From Tolypothrix sp. PCC 7910 (GTDB lineage: Bacteria; Cyanobacteriota; Cyanobacteriia; Cyanobacteriales; Nostocaceae), in assembly GCF_011769525.1 (NCBI RefSeq), contig NZ_CP050440.1, positions 5,333,501-5,397,500 of the forward strand: DNA of 64,000 bases, read 5' to 3'. The position numbers were made by a program, and so were the translations under genes. The notes below the pieces were generated by a model. It saw nothing but the letters and a program-made list of their open reading frames with translations, searched no databases and was not told the origin of the DNA. Shown in pieces: positions 18,155-27,337 of the stretch (the first letter of the stretch is position 1; each line of letters starts with the position of its first letter).

Positions 18155-18661
18155 CTAGATGCGTGAGTACCGAAAACGAATCCTCAACAGACGTAGCCAA
18201 CGCAACCACAGCAGCGAAGGTTGCTCAAAGAAAGTGAAAATATCACCGAAACCTTGGTTTGTTTTTTGATGGTGTAACCAATGTCTTTCAGGAGTAGTGA
18301 TAAATAAAATTTGGCACAAAATAGTTATAGGCTTTGGAGTTTCCCAAGCCAAAACACTTATGTGTCTCCACCAAACATGAAACTGTCCCAAAAGTAGCCC
18401 AGAGATTACACCTATTGGAGAGAAAGACCACAAAATTAGTGCCATGATTAAATATGGCAAAGCACCTAGCACACCATCTAATAAGACTTCAGGATTTAAA
18501 GTCAAAATTGCATAGTGGCGGAAATCTTTCTTCCAAGAATGATGCGTTTTTAGGTGGAGGCTACCAAAAACATGCTCGGGTATGTGGTAAACGAAAGTTG
18601 AAAGGAAATCACCAAAAAATAATAATAGCCAAGCAACAGCGATAGCCTCAAGCATTTGCAC
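18155..18661 (-). CDS. Fatty acid hydroxylase / sterol desaturase-superfamily membrane protein
   Basis: 168 residues with several membrane helices (about 5-25, 66-82, 84-95, 111-122). The histidine boxes of non-haem di-iron membrane oxygenases are visible: HIPEH (His26/30), HLKTHH (His36/40/41), FHVWWRH (His95/100) and RHWLHH (His127/130/131). This fits the fatty acid hydroxylase superfamily, whose members hydroxylate or desaturate lipids, sterols or carotenoids. The substrate is unknown, and the protein is shorter than most. The start is supported by a good ribosome site (GAGGAG, 6 bases upstream). It is transcribed towards chlH but separated by a terminator. Confidence 0.8.
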   Translation of the reverse strand: MQMLEAIAVAWLLLFFGDFLSTFVYHIPEHVFGSLHLKTHHSWKKDFRHYAILTLNPEVLLDGVLGALPYLIMALILWSFSPIGVISGLLLGQFHVWWRHISVLAWETPKPITILCQILFITTPERHWLHHQKTNQGFGDIFTFFEQPSLLWLRWLRLLRIRFRYSRI

Positions 18662-19216
18662 TCCTCACATCTAGTTAAGAAAACTCCAAAGAACAAACTG
18701 CACATCTCATATTTAAGATGTAGATGCTACTCACGCAAGTTACAGAAAGATGATAGTTACTCAAAAATAGGTAACTACTAGTTCTGATTGTTTGCGCGAT
18801 GTTACTAATTAACTTAGCAACACAGCGTTATCTGATTTCTTGATAGTTTCGTGTGTCTCCACTGCACTTTGTCTTTCTCAAAAGACATGCATTAGAAGTT
18901 GCAGCTTCATGCATTGAATGCTCTATAAGCATTGCACACTAACTGCTTAAAACCTGTCACCTGGATTTTTGGTCTGAGTATATGAGGCTTATACATCTAA
19001 AGCTCTATCGGATTTACGTATTTTAGCATATTGACCCCATAATCTTCTTATGAAGGCTTCCACCATTAGCAAAGGTTGAGTTAAAATCGGTAAAAATTTA
19101 GGTTAAGGCGTTCTCGTACCGCTTGTTTGTGACGCTATTCGGTGGTAACGCAGAGTTTTGCGGAATTTGATTAGTAACAAACTTGGAAATCCTGTAATTA
19201 ATCGGGAGTAGATTAC
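18662..19216. other. Divergent intergenic region
   Basis: It lies between two divergently transcribed genes and must hold both promoters. Only a short hairpin (AATGCT-ctata-AGCATT, 18917-18933) and the ribosome sites at each end can be pointed out. No gene was seen. Confidence 0.45.
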
Positions 19217-19915
19217 GTGATTAATTTTAACCAGTACAAGGTTTTAACTTTCGATTGTTATGGCACGTTAATAGATTGGGAAAGTGGTATTTTAGGAGCA
19301 TTTAAGCCACTTTTAACTAACCACAAACAGAATTTAGATGATGGAACAATTTTGCAGCTTTTTGCACAATTTGAGTCAGAAATTCAAAAAGGAAAATATC
19401 TCACCTATAAAAAAGTTTTGAGAAAAGTAGTTGAAAGATTGGGTGAGCAATTTGGTTTTTTACCTAATAGCGAAGAATTATACTCTCTAAGCAATTCAAT
19501 TAAAAATTGGCTACCTTTCCCAGATACTGTAGAGGCGTTAAAATCTCTGAAAAACCAGTTTAAGCTGGCAATTATTTCTAATGTAGATGACAATTTATTT
19601 GCTGATTCTGCAAAACATTTAACAGTTGATTTTGATTGGATAATTACAGCAGAGCAGGTAAAAAGCTACAAACCTACTCTGAATAACTTTAAAGCCGCAA
19701 TCGACAGAATTGGGCTACCTAAAGAACAAATATTGCACGTTGCTTGTAGCGTTTATCATGACATTATTCCCGCCCAATCTTTAGGAATCTCAACAGTTTG
19801 GGTTAACCGCAGAGCCGGGAAAGAAGGTGCAGGTGCTAACTTACCCGTCGTTGCTCAAGCTGATTTAGAAGTTCCAAATTTACAAACCCTAGCTAATTTG
19901 AGTATGAGTAAATAG
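19217..19915 (+). CDS. HAD-superfamily hydrolase, haloacid dehalogenase type II-like
   Basis: 232 residues with the HAD motifs in order: nucleophile Asp13 in LTFDCYGTLIDW, motif II LAIISNVDDNLF (Ser/Asn), motif III lysine in KSYKPTLNNF and a motif IV region VACSVYHDIIPAQSLG. This is the (S)-2-haloacid dehalogenase/phosphatase subgroup. The physiological substrate is unknown and could be a small phosphate ester. The start is a GTG preceded by GGGAG at 9 bases. It is a single gene followed by a repeat-family palindrome. Confidence 0.85.
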   Translation: MINFNQYKVLTFDCYGTLIDWESGILGAFKPLLTNHKQNLDDGTILQLFAQFESEIQKGKYLTYKKVLRKVVERLGEQFGFLPNSEELYSLSNSIKNWLPFPDTVEALKSLKNQFKLAIISNVDDNLFADSAKHLTVDFDWIITAEQVKSYKPTLNNFKAAIDRIGLPKEQILHVACSVYHDIIPAQSLGISTVWVNRRAGKEGAGANLPVVAQADLEVPNLQTLANLSMSK

Positions 19916-20011
19916 GGAGCGATCGCAGTCAATAATTAACTAAAAAATATTAATTTAAGGTAAGGTGTTTTATGCCGTAGGCTAACGCACCTGAATTTTT
20001 TATTCTGCGTT

Positions 20012-20039
20012 GGTGCGTTGCGCTGCGCGACAACACACC
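20012..20039. repeat. Extragenic palindrome, second copy
   Basis: GGTGCGTTGCGC...CAACACACC is the inverted-orientation relative of the palindrome at 12503-12530. Both lie in spacers right after a gene end. Confidence 0.7.
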
Positions 20040-20064
20040 CTACATCATATAACTTTCAATTCTT

Positions 20065-20694
20065 TTATAATGTGAACCAGCTTAACCAAGCATCCCAATT
20101 TTGCACAATAGCTGCAAACTCTGCATAACCTGCGGCTCTGGGATGCGCGCCATCATTAGCTTTTGCTTCAGCTAACCAAATAGATGAATGAACTAAAGTA
20201 GAAAACACATCCAGATAAGGAATATCAAATTCACGACAAACTAAAGCAAACTGCTGAGATTGATGAGCAATTTGTTGGTTTCTCTGCTCTTGATTTTCAT
20301 CTCCACAAGGTGGTGGCCCTACCATTAAAACCGGGTAAAGCTGCTTGGCTTCACTTAAAATAGCGCGAGTATTTTCGAGAGATTCTGTTAAGTCAATTCC
20401 TTGCTGCTTACCAGCCCATCCCGAATCATTTACGCCAAAAGAAAATACAACTCGACCGTCATATTCCGAAGCCAGGCGATAGGACACTTCTTTTCGCCAA
20501 CGTTGCTTGAGAAATCGGCTAGTTTCGGCTCTCACGCCTAAATTATAGTAAGTAATTTCATACCCTCTTTGATGCACGTCAGCGCATACTCTACCTGTCC
20601 ATCCTAAAAAATCAGGATCGCCTGTGCCATTAATAAAAGATTCACCGACGAAACAAATTCGGATTTCTCTAGGTTCAGATTTAAATTTTGACAT
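20065..20694 (-). CDS. SGNH/GDSL-family esterase or lipase-like hydrolase
   Basis: 209 residues of the GDSL/SGNH hydrolase fold. Block I is CFVGESFINGTGDP (the catalytic Ser is about residue 19, with GES in place of GDS), block III is SFGVNDSGWAG with the oxyanion Asn, and block V is NDGAHPRAAGYAEF with the catalytic Asp-x-x-His pair. No signal peptide is seen, so the enzyme is probably cytosolic. The substrate is unknown. It lies downstream of the rbc operon on the same strand but beyond its terminator. Confidence 0.85.
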   Translation of the reverse strand: MSKFKSEPREIRICFVGESFINGTGDPDFLGWTGRVCADVHQRGYEITYYNLGVRAETSRFLKQRWRKEVSYRLASEYDGRVVFSFGVNDSGWAGKQQGIDLTESLENTRAILSEAKQLYPVLMVGPPPCGDENQEQRNQQIAHQSQQFALVCREFDIPYLDVFSTLVHSSIWLAEAKANDGAHPRAAGYAEFAAIVQNWDAWLSWFTL

Positions 20695-20746
20695 TACCGT
20701 AGCTAGGAAAAATCTGCAAATTATTTTAAATAAAAAGCATAAAAAA

Positions 20747-20768
20747 AGAGGCAGATTATTCTACCTCT
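20747..20768 (-). terminator. Terminator of the rbc operon
   Basis: On the minus strand AGAGGTAGA-ATAA-TCTGCCTCT (one G-U pair) is followed by seven T residues. It lies about 60 bases after the rbcS stop codon. Confidence 0.8.
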
Positions 20769-20826
20769 CTGGGGGAAATCAATAAACTAAGTAATGATTC
20801 CCCATGATTAATTCAGCTTGCAAGCT

Positions 20827-21156
20827 TTAGTATCTGCTGGGTTTGTGAACGATGAAGCTGAGTACTTGGCACTGCTTGATGTTGTCAAAACCTACAACAC
20901 GGATATATTGGTTGGAATATTGAGAACGGCAAGCTTGAACTTCGTTGAGTACTTCTTGAGTAGATTTAGCACCAAACAAAGGCAGCTTCCACAGTGTCCA
21001 GAAGAATTCGGTTGGTTCAGAAGTTTCGTTAAACTCAACTGCTGGGATATAACCTTGATTCAGGATGTACTGAATTTGCTTGGCAATTTGCGCGTCAGAC
21101 AGGGGAGGTAGGTAAGAAAGGGTTTCGTAACGGCGCTCTTTTGGTAAAGTTTGCAT
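20827..21156 (-). CDS. rbcS: Ribulose bisphosphate carboxylase small subunit
   Basis: 109 residues, the usual length of cyanobacterial RbcS. The family start is [19 protein letters not shown], followed by the conserved [13 protein letters not shown] and the end [12 protein letters not shown]. It packs on the RbcL octamer to form the hexadecameric form I enzyme inside carboxysomes. It is the last gene of rbcL-rbcX-rbcS, 40 bases after rbcX. Confidence 0.97.
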   Translation of the reverse strand: MQTLPKERRYETLSYLPPLSDAQIAKQIQYILNQGYIPAVEFNETSEPTEFFWTLWKLPLFGAKSTQEVLNEVQACRSQYSNQYIRVVGFDNIKQCQVLSFIVHKPSRY

Positions 21157-21196
21157 AGCTGTTGATAATGGGTTGCGTTTTTACTAAGTTGATTGG

Positions 21197-21604
21197 CTAA
21201 CTGGATAAGTTATCCAAATTCGGATCGGAGCTTGTTTGCTGTTCTGGTTGTAGGCTGGGGTCTGATGTATCCATTTGAGTGATGCGTTCTAGATGCTGGC
21301 GACGCTGTTCCATATTGCCTTGCTGAATGCCAGTCCGAACCATTTCCGGTAAAAAATCTGCGACTTCCTCAGCAAGATGTTCTCTAACAGTCATGATCCG
21401 CAATGCCAGATCTGGCTTTTCCTTTAACAATTGGGAAATATATGATTCTCCATCCTGAACTTTGCCAGCAGAGAAGTTATGTAGCCAAATTGCCAATGGA
21501 GGATTAGTTTCGCCTAGCTGTGCCAGTACCGTCCTTAGAGCCTGATAAGTCAGGTAGCTTTGGATAGTCTTGGCTGTGTCTTTCGCAATTTGTTTTAGAT
21601 TCAT
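21197..21604 (-). CDS. rbcX: Rubisco assembly chaperone RbcX
   Basis: 135 residues between rbcL and rbcS. It starts MNLKQIAKDTAKTIQSYLTY, includes the helical core with LRTVLAQLGETNPPLAIWL, and ends in a polar Ser/Gln/Asp-rich tail (about 112-135) of the kind that varies between species. RbcX binds the C-terminus of RbcL as a dimer and promotes assembly of the RbcL8 core. Position and sequence leave little doubt. Confidence 0.96.
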   Translation of the reverse strand: MNLKQIAKDTAKTIQSYLTYQALRTVLAQLGETNPPLAIWLHNFSAGKVQDGESYISQLLKEKPDLALRIMTVREHLAEEVADFLPEMVRTGIQQGNMEQRRQHLERITQMDTSDPSLQPEQQTSSDPNLDNLSS

Positions 21605-21626
21605 GCTTGACCCCAGCCTTATAAAG

Positions 21627-21654
21627 TATGAAGTATGAAGGATAAAGGATGAAA
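21627..21654. repeat. Short heptamer repeat in the rbcL-rbcX spacer
   Basis: TATGAAG-TATGAAG-GATAAAG-GATGAAA: four consecutive, slightly degenerate heptamers in the 101-bp spacer between rbcL and rbcX. This type of repeat is characteristic of Nostocales. Confidence 0.75.
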
Positions 21655-21705
21655 TAATTGAAGTAATTTAACTCCAGCCTCTATCCATACCACTTTCAGC
21701 CTTTA

Positions 21706-23136
21706 TCAGACGGTATCCATTGCCTCGAATTCAAACTTGATTTCTTTCCACAGTTCGCAAGCAACTGCCAGTTCAGGAGACCACTTAGCAGCTTCGCGGA
21801 TAATATCATTACCTTCACGAGCCAAGTTACGGCCTTCGTTACGAGCTTGGATACAAGCTTCCAAAGCCACGCGGTTAGCGGTTGCACCAGGTGCGTTACC
21901 CCAGGGGTGACCGAGAGTACCACCACCGAATTGTAGTACGGAGTCATCACCAAAGATTTCTACTAGTGCGGGCATGTGCCATATATGGATACCACCAGAA
22001 GCAACAGCCATTACACCAGGTAGAGAAGCCCAGTCTTGGGTGAAGTAAATACCGCGAGACTTGTCTTGCTCAACATAGTTTTCGCGCAACAGGTCAACGA
22101 AGCCCATTGTGATACCACGCTCACCTTCTAATTTACCAACTACGGTTCCGGTGTGGATGTGGTCACCACCAGATAAACGTAGGGCTTTAGCTAATACACG
22201 GAAGTGAATACCGTGGTTCTTTTGACGGTCGATTACAGCGTGCATCGCACGGTGAATGTGCAATAGAATACCGTTGTCACGGCACCAACGAGCCAATGTA
22301 GTGTTAGCTGTGAAACCTGCGGTGAGGTAGTCATGCATGATGATAGGCTGTTTAAGTTCTTTAGCGAACTCAGCCCGTTGCAACATTTGCTCGCAGGTAG
22401 GTGCGGTAACGTTCAGGTAGTGACCTTTGATTTCGCCAGTTTCAGCTTGAGCTTTGGCTATAGCTTCAGAAACAAACAAGAAGCGATCGCGCCAACGTTG
22501 GAATGGTGCAGAGTTGATGTTTTCGTCGTCTTTGGTGAAGTCCAAACCACCACGCAAACATTCGTATACAGCACGTCCGTAGTTCTTAGCAGACAGACCC
22601 AATTTGGGTTTGATTGTACAACCCAACAAAGGACGACCGTATTTGTTTAATTTGTCACGCTCAACTTGGATACCGTGTGGAGGCCCTTGGAAAGTCTTAA
22701 TGTAAGCTACAGGGAAGCGGATGTCTTCCAAACGCAGCGCCCGTAGAGCTTTAAAACCAAACACGTTACCTACAATTGAGGTCAATACGTTGGTTACAGA
22801 GCCTTCTTCAAAAAGATCCAGAGGATAGGCAACGTAAGCAATAAATTGGTTATCTTCACCAGGAACTGGTTCGATGTCGTAGCAACGACCTTTGTAGCGG
22901 TCTAGGTCGGTGAGCAAGTCTGTCCACACAGTTGTCCAAGTACCAGTGGAAGACTCAGCCGCCACAGCAGCACCTGCTTCTTCGGGGGGAACTCCAGGCT
23001 GGGGTGTAACACGGAATGCCGCCAGAAGATCTGTATCTTTAGGCGTGTAATCGGGTGTGTAATAAGTAAGTCTGTAATCTTTAACCCCGGCTTGATACCC
23101 AGATTTTGACTGAGTCTTCGTTTGAGCGTAAGACAT
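21706..23136 (-). CDS. rbcL: Ribulose bisphosphate carboxylase large subunit
   Basis: 476 residues, form IB. The carbamylated lysine motif [14 protein letters not shown], the active-site lysine in [16 protein letters not shown], and loop 6 [18 protein letters not shown] are all intact, as are HIHRAMHAV and [14 protein letters not shown]. It fixes CO2 on ribulose bisphosphate. The ribosome site GGAAGGG lies about 5 bases before the ATG. It is the first gene of the operon rbcL-rbcX-rbcS. The leader (more than 800 bp to the next gene) probably carries the promoter. Confidence 0.98.
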   Translation of the reverse strand: MSYAQTKTQSKSGYQAGVKDYRLTYYTPDYTPKDTDLLAAFRVTPQPGVPPEEAGAAVAAESSTGTWTTVWTDLLTDLDRYKGRCYDIEPVPGEDNQFIAYVAYPLDLFEEGSVTNVLTSIVGNVFGFKALRALRLEDIRFPVAYIKTFQGPPHGIQVERDKLNKYGRPLLGCTIKPKLGLSAKNYGRAVYECLRGGLDFTKDDENINSAPFQRWRDRFLFVSEAIAKAQAETGEIKGHYLNVTAPTCEQMLQRAEFAKELKQPIIMHDYLTAGFTANTTLARWCRDNGILLHIHRAMHAVIDRQKNHGIHFRVLAKALRLSGGDHIHTGTVVGKLEGERGITMGFVDLLRENYVEQDKSRGIYFTQDWASLPGVMAVASGGIHIWHMPALVEIFGDDSVLQFGGGTLGHPWGNAPGATANRVALEACIQARNEGRNLAREGNDIIREAAKWSPELAVACELWKEIKFEFEAMDTV

Positions 23137-23150
23137 AAATTCCCTTCCAA

Positions 23151-23982
23151 GAAGTCACACTTTATTACTTAACAAACTACGCTTAGTGCAATTTCCCCTC
23201 ACCCCGCGCTCTCCCCGAGTCAGAGGGGGGAAGCTCAAGAAAATTTTTTGTTAGGGGTTGTCTATGGCAAAGGGTAGTGGTTTCGATTTAGGAACATTTG
23301 GTAACTTATCCAAGACATGATTACCAACTTCCCTTAGAGATTCACACAACTGTGTGCTTCTACTCTTCCTCTTTCCCAGGCATATAAGTTCTTTTTATCT
23401 CTTTGTCTCACTCTTCTAATAAGTTGCCTGGCCAAATTAGCCCTGCTGCTCTGCAAGGACGGCTTACACCCATTTTCCCTAAAGGACGATCTAGGTATTT
23501 GGGTTTTTCTGCACATAAATCTGGTGCTTTCCTTATAAATTCAGGAAATTCTCAGACTTATTTGGCTTTGGTGGGTTTAGAGGAATGGTGAGCGCAAGAC
23601 AAAAATTGCACACCACGTAATTTGTAGCTTGTCTCACAATATATCAAGAAATCAATAAGTTATACTTTGAAACTTTTTAACTTATATATTTAAATTTGTT
23701 ATTACATAAAGTTTTAAACATTTTGTTAAGAATAGTTTACAAATGATCCCTTTAGGCTGTAACGGCATGGGTAATGGGTAATAGGGAAATGAGAAGGCCA
23801 AGACCCAACACCAAACACCCAATTCCCAATAAAAATTGCTACAGGCGTTTGAAAAACACTTGTTAGGGGAACACTGAGATTAATGCCCAGCCAATTTCAG
23901 CGACAGATATCTTTAGCGGTGGGAAAAAGGAATATCAATCTTTTAAAACCCTTTCCCTGACTTCTGTAAGCAGCCTAATGGC
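23151..23982. other. rbc upstream region and spacer
   Basis: No gene is supported. The rbcL-proximal part should hold the rbc promoter; I could not assign -10/-35 boxes or a regulator site with confidence. Around 23766-23835 there are short repeats (GGGTAATGGGTAATAGGG and CCCAACACCAAACACCCAATTCCC) of the spacer type. Confidence 0.45.
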
Positions 23983-25137
23983 TTGGGTACTGTCACTAAA
24001 GGGAATGTCACCGTGGTGTTTTTTTATAAGCGTACTAATGTATTGATTAGTTCTATCCTGGCGGGATTAATCGTGCTGCCAAGTATTGGAATCGTCGCAT
24101 TGACAAATCCAGTAAGAGCGCAAAAAACTGCAAATCCTGCTCCAACACAAAAAAAACCTGAGACTAATTCATCTAAACCAACTCCTGCTTACCCTGCTTC
24201 TGCACCGCCTCCGCGAGTAGACCCATTACCAGATCAAAGAGAATTACAAGAAAATTCCATAGAAACTGATTACCGTGTAACTAACTTGTTAGGAGATGTT
24301 ACAGGTAATCTTTGGGTAGCTTCTTGGCGGGGCTTGTCGCATATTGACCCCAAAACAGGTAAAATTTTATCTCGCGTTAGTTTACCTAATGTGGCTATTA
24401 GTGCTTTAGCCCAAGATAAAGTAGGGCGTATATGGGTAGGAAATTATGAGGGGCTAATTCGTGTCGAACCCCGCACCAGCGAAATCACGGCACAAAATTT
24501 ATTTTTGCCTTCCAAACGGGTGTTATCACTATTAATTGACAAGCGGGGTTATCTATGGGCGGGTACTGATAACGGTTTAGCCTTGATTAGTCCTGACCAA
24601 GGGTTAATTATGACCACGTTAAAAAATTTGCCTGGTGTTAGCGCCAACGCCCTAACTTTAGATGCTGATGGTCATTTGTGGGTTGGCACCTTAGATGGAC
24701 TGATCAGAGTGAATAGTGCAAATGCTTTGATTATGAAGCGGATTGCTGATTTACCTGGCTCAACAGTGCAAGCTTTAGCTATCAGTCCAGAAGGGCTAAT
24801 TTGGGCAGGAATGCCGAATAATTTGCTAGTAATTAACCCTAAAACTGGTGCTGTGTTGCGTTCTGTGACTCGCTTACGTGGGCGTAATGTTACGGCAGTG
24901 CGTTTTGCCCAAGATGGTAGTGTTTGGATCGGTACTAACAATGGTTTGTTACGATTAAATCCAAATACAGGAGCTGTATTAGACCAAGTTGCAGGGCTTC
25001 CTTCTAGTCGGGTACTTGCCCTTGCACCTGATGTTGCCAATAAGTTGTGGATTGGCACTAGCGAAGGTCTGGCTTGGTTAATGCCCCAAGTAGGGACTGC
25101 AAAGCCCCATTTGGCTTTTAGTCGTGCTGTGAAGTAG
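23983..25137 (+). CDS. Exported beta-propeller protein (two-component regulator propeller repeats)
   Basis: Up to 384 residues. An N-terminal hydrophobic segment (LISSILAGLIVLPSIGIVAL, about residues 21-40) followed by VRAQ looks like a signal peptide. A Pro/Thr/Ser-rich linker follows (48-90). The rest is a beta propeller of about seven blades marked by repeats of the type G-x-LWVAS-x-x-GLSHIDPKTG (LWVASWRGL, IWVGNYEGL, LWAGTDNGL, LWVGTLDGL, IWAGMPNNL, VWIGTNNGL, LWIGTSEGL). Such Reg_prop repeats are usually sensory or scaffolding. No kinase is attached. The start is uncertain: TTG at 23983 or GTG at 24013, the latter preceded by AAAGGGA. Confidence 0.8.
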   Translation: MGTVTKGNVTVVFFYKRTNVLISSILAGLIVLPSIGIVALTNPVRAQKTANPAPTQKKPETNSSKPTPAYPASAPPPRVDPLPDQRELQENSIETDYRVTNLLGDVTGNLWVASWRGLSHIDPKTGKILSRVSLPNVAISALAQDKVGRIWVGNYEGLIRVEPRTSEITAQNLFLPSKRVLSLLIDKRGYLWAGTDNGLALISPDQGLIMTTLKNLPGVSANALTLDADGHLWVGTLDGLIRVNSANALIMKRIADLPGSTVQALAISPEGLIWAGMPNNLLVINPKTGAVLRSVTRLRGRNVTAVRFAQDGSVWIGTNNGLLRLNPNTGAVLDQVAGLPSSRVLALAPDVANKLWIGTSEGLAWLMPQVGTAKPHLAFSRAVK

Positions 25138-25300
25138 GGGGCTGGGGATTGGGGACTAGGGACTGGGGAGTAGGAACTAAAAAATAAGAATTGGTGATTT
25201 TACTCTTTACTTGCACCTCTAATCCCTAGCCTCTAACCAAATAAATGTTAACTTTTAGCTTTAGCCTCTCATCTCTAAACTTTAGCCCCTAACCTCTAAT
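25138..25300. repeat. Degenerate short tandem repeats before panB
   Basis: GGGGATTGGGGACTAGGGACTGGGGAG near 25138-25172 is a run of degenerate heptamers. It is followed by repeated pieces of the type CTCTAATCC/TAGCCTCTAAC at about 25215-25300. These are spacer repeats with no coding potential. Confidence 0.65.
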
Positions 25301-25319
25301 ATCCAAACCTCTGTTGAAA

Positions 25320-26093
25320 ATGGTAGTCACCACCCAAAAATTAATTCAATGGAAACAACAAGGACGCTCAATTGTAGCGTTGACAGCTTGGGATTATGCG
25401 ATCGCCCAACTGCTCGATGCAGCTGGGGTAGACTTAATCCTAGTTGGGGATTCTATGTCTGTAATTCTTGGGTATGAAACAACACTGCCAATTACTTTAG
25501 AAGAAATGCTATACCACGCTAAAGCAGTGCGCCGTGGTGTAAAGCGGGCTTTGATAGTGGTAGATTTACCATTTTTGACCTATCAAGAAAGTATTCAACA
25601 GGCAATGCACTCAGCTGGGTTGGTGCTGAAGGAAACAGGCGCTCAAGCTGTCAAGCTGGAAGGTGGCTACCCTGCAATGGTAGAAACGATCGCACGTTTG
25701 GTACAAGCTGGTATCCCAGTTATGGGTCATGTAGGTTTAACTCCCCAATCAGTCCATCAACTTGGGTTGCGGCAACAGGGTAAAACCCAAGAAACTGCAG
25801 AGAGAATTTTAAATGAAGCGATCGCTCTCGAACAAGCAGGTGTATTTGCGATCGTTTTAGAGCATATCCCTACTGATTTAGCATTGCAGATTACGCAAAA
25901 GCTCAGTATTCCTACTATTGGTATTGGTGCAGGTATTCACTGTGATGGTCAAGTATTAGTTACTTCTGATGTTCTGGGGCTTGCAGAAAGGCATCCACCA
26001 TTTGCTAAAGTTTATACTAATTTGCGGGAGACAATTACTCAAGCTGTACAAGACTATGCGCTAGAAGTGCGAGAACGAAAATTTCCTTCTTAA
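25320..26093 (+). CDS. panB: 3-methyl-2-oxobutanoate hydroxymethyltransferase (ketopantoate synthase)
   Basis: 257 residues. PanB transfers a hydroxymethyl group to 2-oxoisovalerate, the first committed step of pantothenate and coenzyme A synthesis. Family motifs are [18 protein letters not shown], the metal-binding [57 protein letters not shown]-like, LEHIPTDLA and [18 protein letters not shown]. The ATG at 25320 is preferred over a TTG two codons upstream. It is a single gene. The length is normal. Confidence 0.95.
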   Translation: MVVTTQKLIQWKQQGRSIVALTAWDYAIAQLLDAAGVDLILVGDSMSVILGYETTLPITLEEMLYHAKAVRRGVKRALIVVDLPFLTYQESIQQAMHSAGLVLKETGAQAVKLEGGYPAMVETIARLVQAGIPVMGHVGLTPQSVHQLGLRQQGKTQETAERILNEAIALEQAGVFAIVLEHIPTDLALQITQKLSIPTIGIGAGIHCDGQVLVTSDVLGLAERHPPFAKVYTNLRETITQAVQDYALEVRERKFPS

Positions 26094-26811
26094 TAGGGAA
26101 CTGGGAACAAGGAATAGGCTATTACAAATTGGGTGGTTACTTCAGATATTAGTGAATGATACGATTACCTCATGTTGCTCAGGCAAAAAAATAGTAATTG
26201 CAGATATATGTACAGCAATTATCACCGCGAATAACTAATCAAATGCACTAATTCAGCGGTAGATTGCCAGCACAATATCAACAATTACTAGGTATAGCTT
26301 GAGAGGAAATAAAGGTAATATTTGGTTTGACCGATTTCAAACAAACTTGGGTTTATTAAGAAAATAAGCAAGAAGGTAGATACAATCGTCTTTGCCAGAC
26401 AGATGAAAATCTCTATATTACTACATTGTTGCGTAAATAAAGTTCAGATTCCCAACAGTACAAAAGTCAATAACTCAGTTCTTTTGACTGACTCTGTAGC
26501 GGCACTAGACTTTGAGTATTAGTCTTAAAATTTAGGGAAAAATGTACAGATGTTGGATTTGGATGTTATCAATTTTCAGTAAGCAGAGCAGCCAACTCCT
26601 CCAAATCCATCAATTGAGAAAATAAACCTAAACTAGAGTATTTTTAGAGTAACCGCATTAAGTTGCTCAACTCTTGGTGTAATGCTATGGATGATTCTTG
26701 AGGATAATTGGTTGAGTAGATTTGAAGTTGAAGAATCATCGTTTCTCTAGCCAAGACTGATTCATTTCTCTTTAAGTCTCAATTCTACTATTAATGGTAA
26801 GATTGCAAGTT
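26094..26811. other. Gene-free stretch, possibly decayed sequence
   Basis: No open frame of useful length is seen on either strand. Short coding-like fragments broken by stops occur (for example around 26320-26560), which suggests a decayed gene, but I cannot identify it. Confidence 0.4.
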
Positions 26812-27111
26812 CTAATTCTGCAAATCTGCGTATCTTTGATCTAGACGAAAATCAGGTGCAGGTTCTAACTTAAGCCATTGCTTACGTTTAGTCTTATTCT
26901 TGAGGATATTTACATAATTATCAGCGTAACGGAAAGCTGATGCACGGTCATAAGCAGCAATAGCTACGGCTTGGGAAAATACTTTTGTTGGTATTTCGTA
27001 GCCTGCAAATTTTTGCAGTAAAATAAACAAATCTTCTTCAGTTACAGGTAAAGAAACTTCTTCTACCTGTTCGGGTTCGTTAAATATTTCTTCATTTAGC
27101 GCTCTGAACAT
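26812..27111 (-). CDS. Unknown small protein (downstream partner)
   Basis: 99 residues from the ATG at 27111 (MFRALNEEIFNEPEQVEEV). The protein is acidic at its N-terminus and helical, with FILLQKFAGYEIPTKVF and a conserved-looking AIAAYDRASAFRYADNYVN, then a basic patch KNKTKRKQW. There are no membrane segments and no motif I can name. It overlaps the end of the upstream gene (27092-27337) by 20 bases in another frame, so the two are coupled. Frame integrity and coupling support a real gene; the function is unknown. Confidence 0.6.
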   Translation of the reverse strand: MFRALNEEIFNEPEQVEEVSLPVTEEDLFILLQKFAGYEIPTKVFSQAVAIAAYDRASAFRYADNYVNILKNKTKRKQWLKLEPAPDFRLDQRYADLQN

Positions 27112-27337
27112 TGAGTACCTCCCCAAAAGCATAAGATGCAAAACCGGCGATGAAATTTAGCTGTTGCTCACGACTCTGTAGATTTACCGGGAGTTCATTA
27201 CTAGAACATCCAATTTCCCGTAAAATTTCCAAGCAATAAGCACTCAGTTCGGTATATGAAGCTCGTTCCCAATTTCGAGCAACCTCTTTCGCTTTCTCCA
27301 GGTTGACTCGAATCACCGTCATTACAGGGCTTGTCAT
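27092..27337 (-). CDS. Unknown small protein (upstream partner)
   Basis: 81 residues, starting MTSPVMTVIRVNLEKAKEVA, possibly from the second Met (MTVIRVN). It is predominantly helical with WERASYTELSAYCLEILREIG and FIAGFASYAFGEVLN. I do not recognise the family. It is co-transcribed with the overlapping gene at 26812-27111. Confidence 0.55.
   Translation of the reverse strand: MTSPVMTVIRVNLEKAKEVARNWERASYTELSAYCLEILREIGCSSNELPVNLQSREQQLNFIAGFASYAFGEVLNVQSAK

Noticed and set aside
18659-18672. ACTCCTCACAT, one base different from the Yfr1 core motif ACTCCTCACAC
   Set aside because: On the minus strand it is the ribosome site (GAGGAG) of the oxygenase gene, with no flanking Yfr1 hairpins.
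23403-23591. 62-codon frame upstream of rbcL
   Set aside because: No similarity and no ribosome site; lies in the rbc leader.
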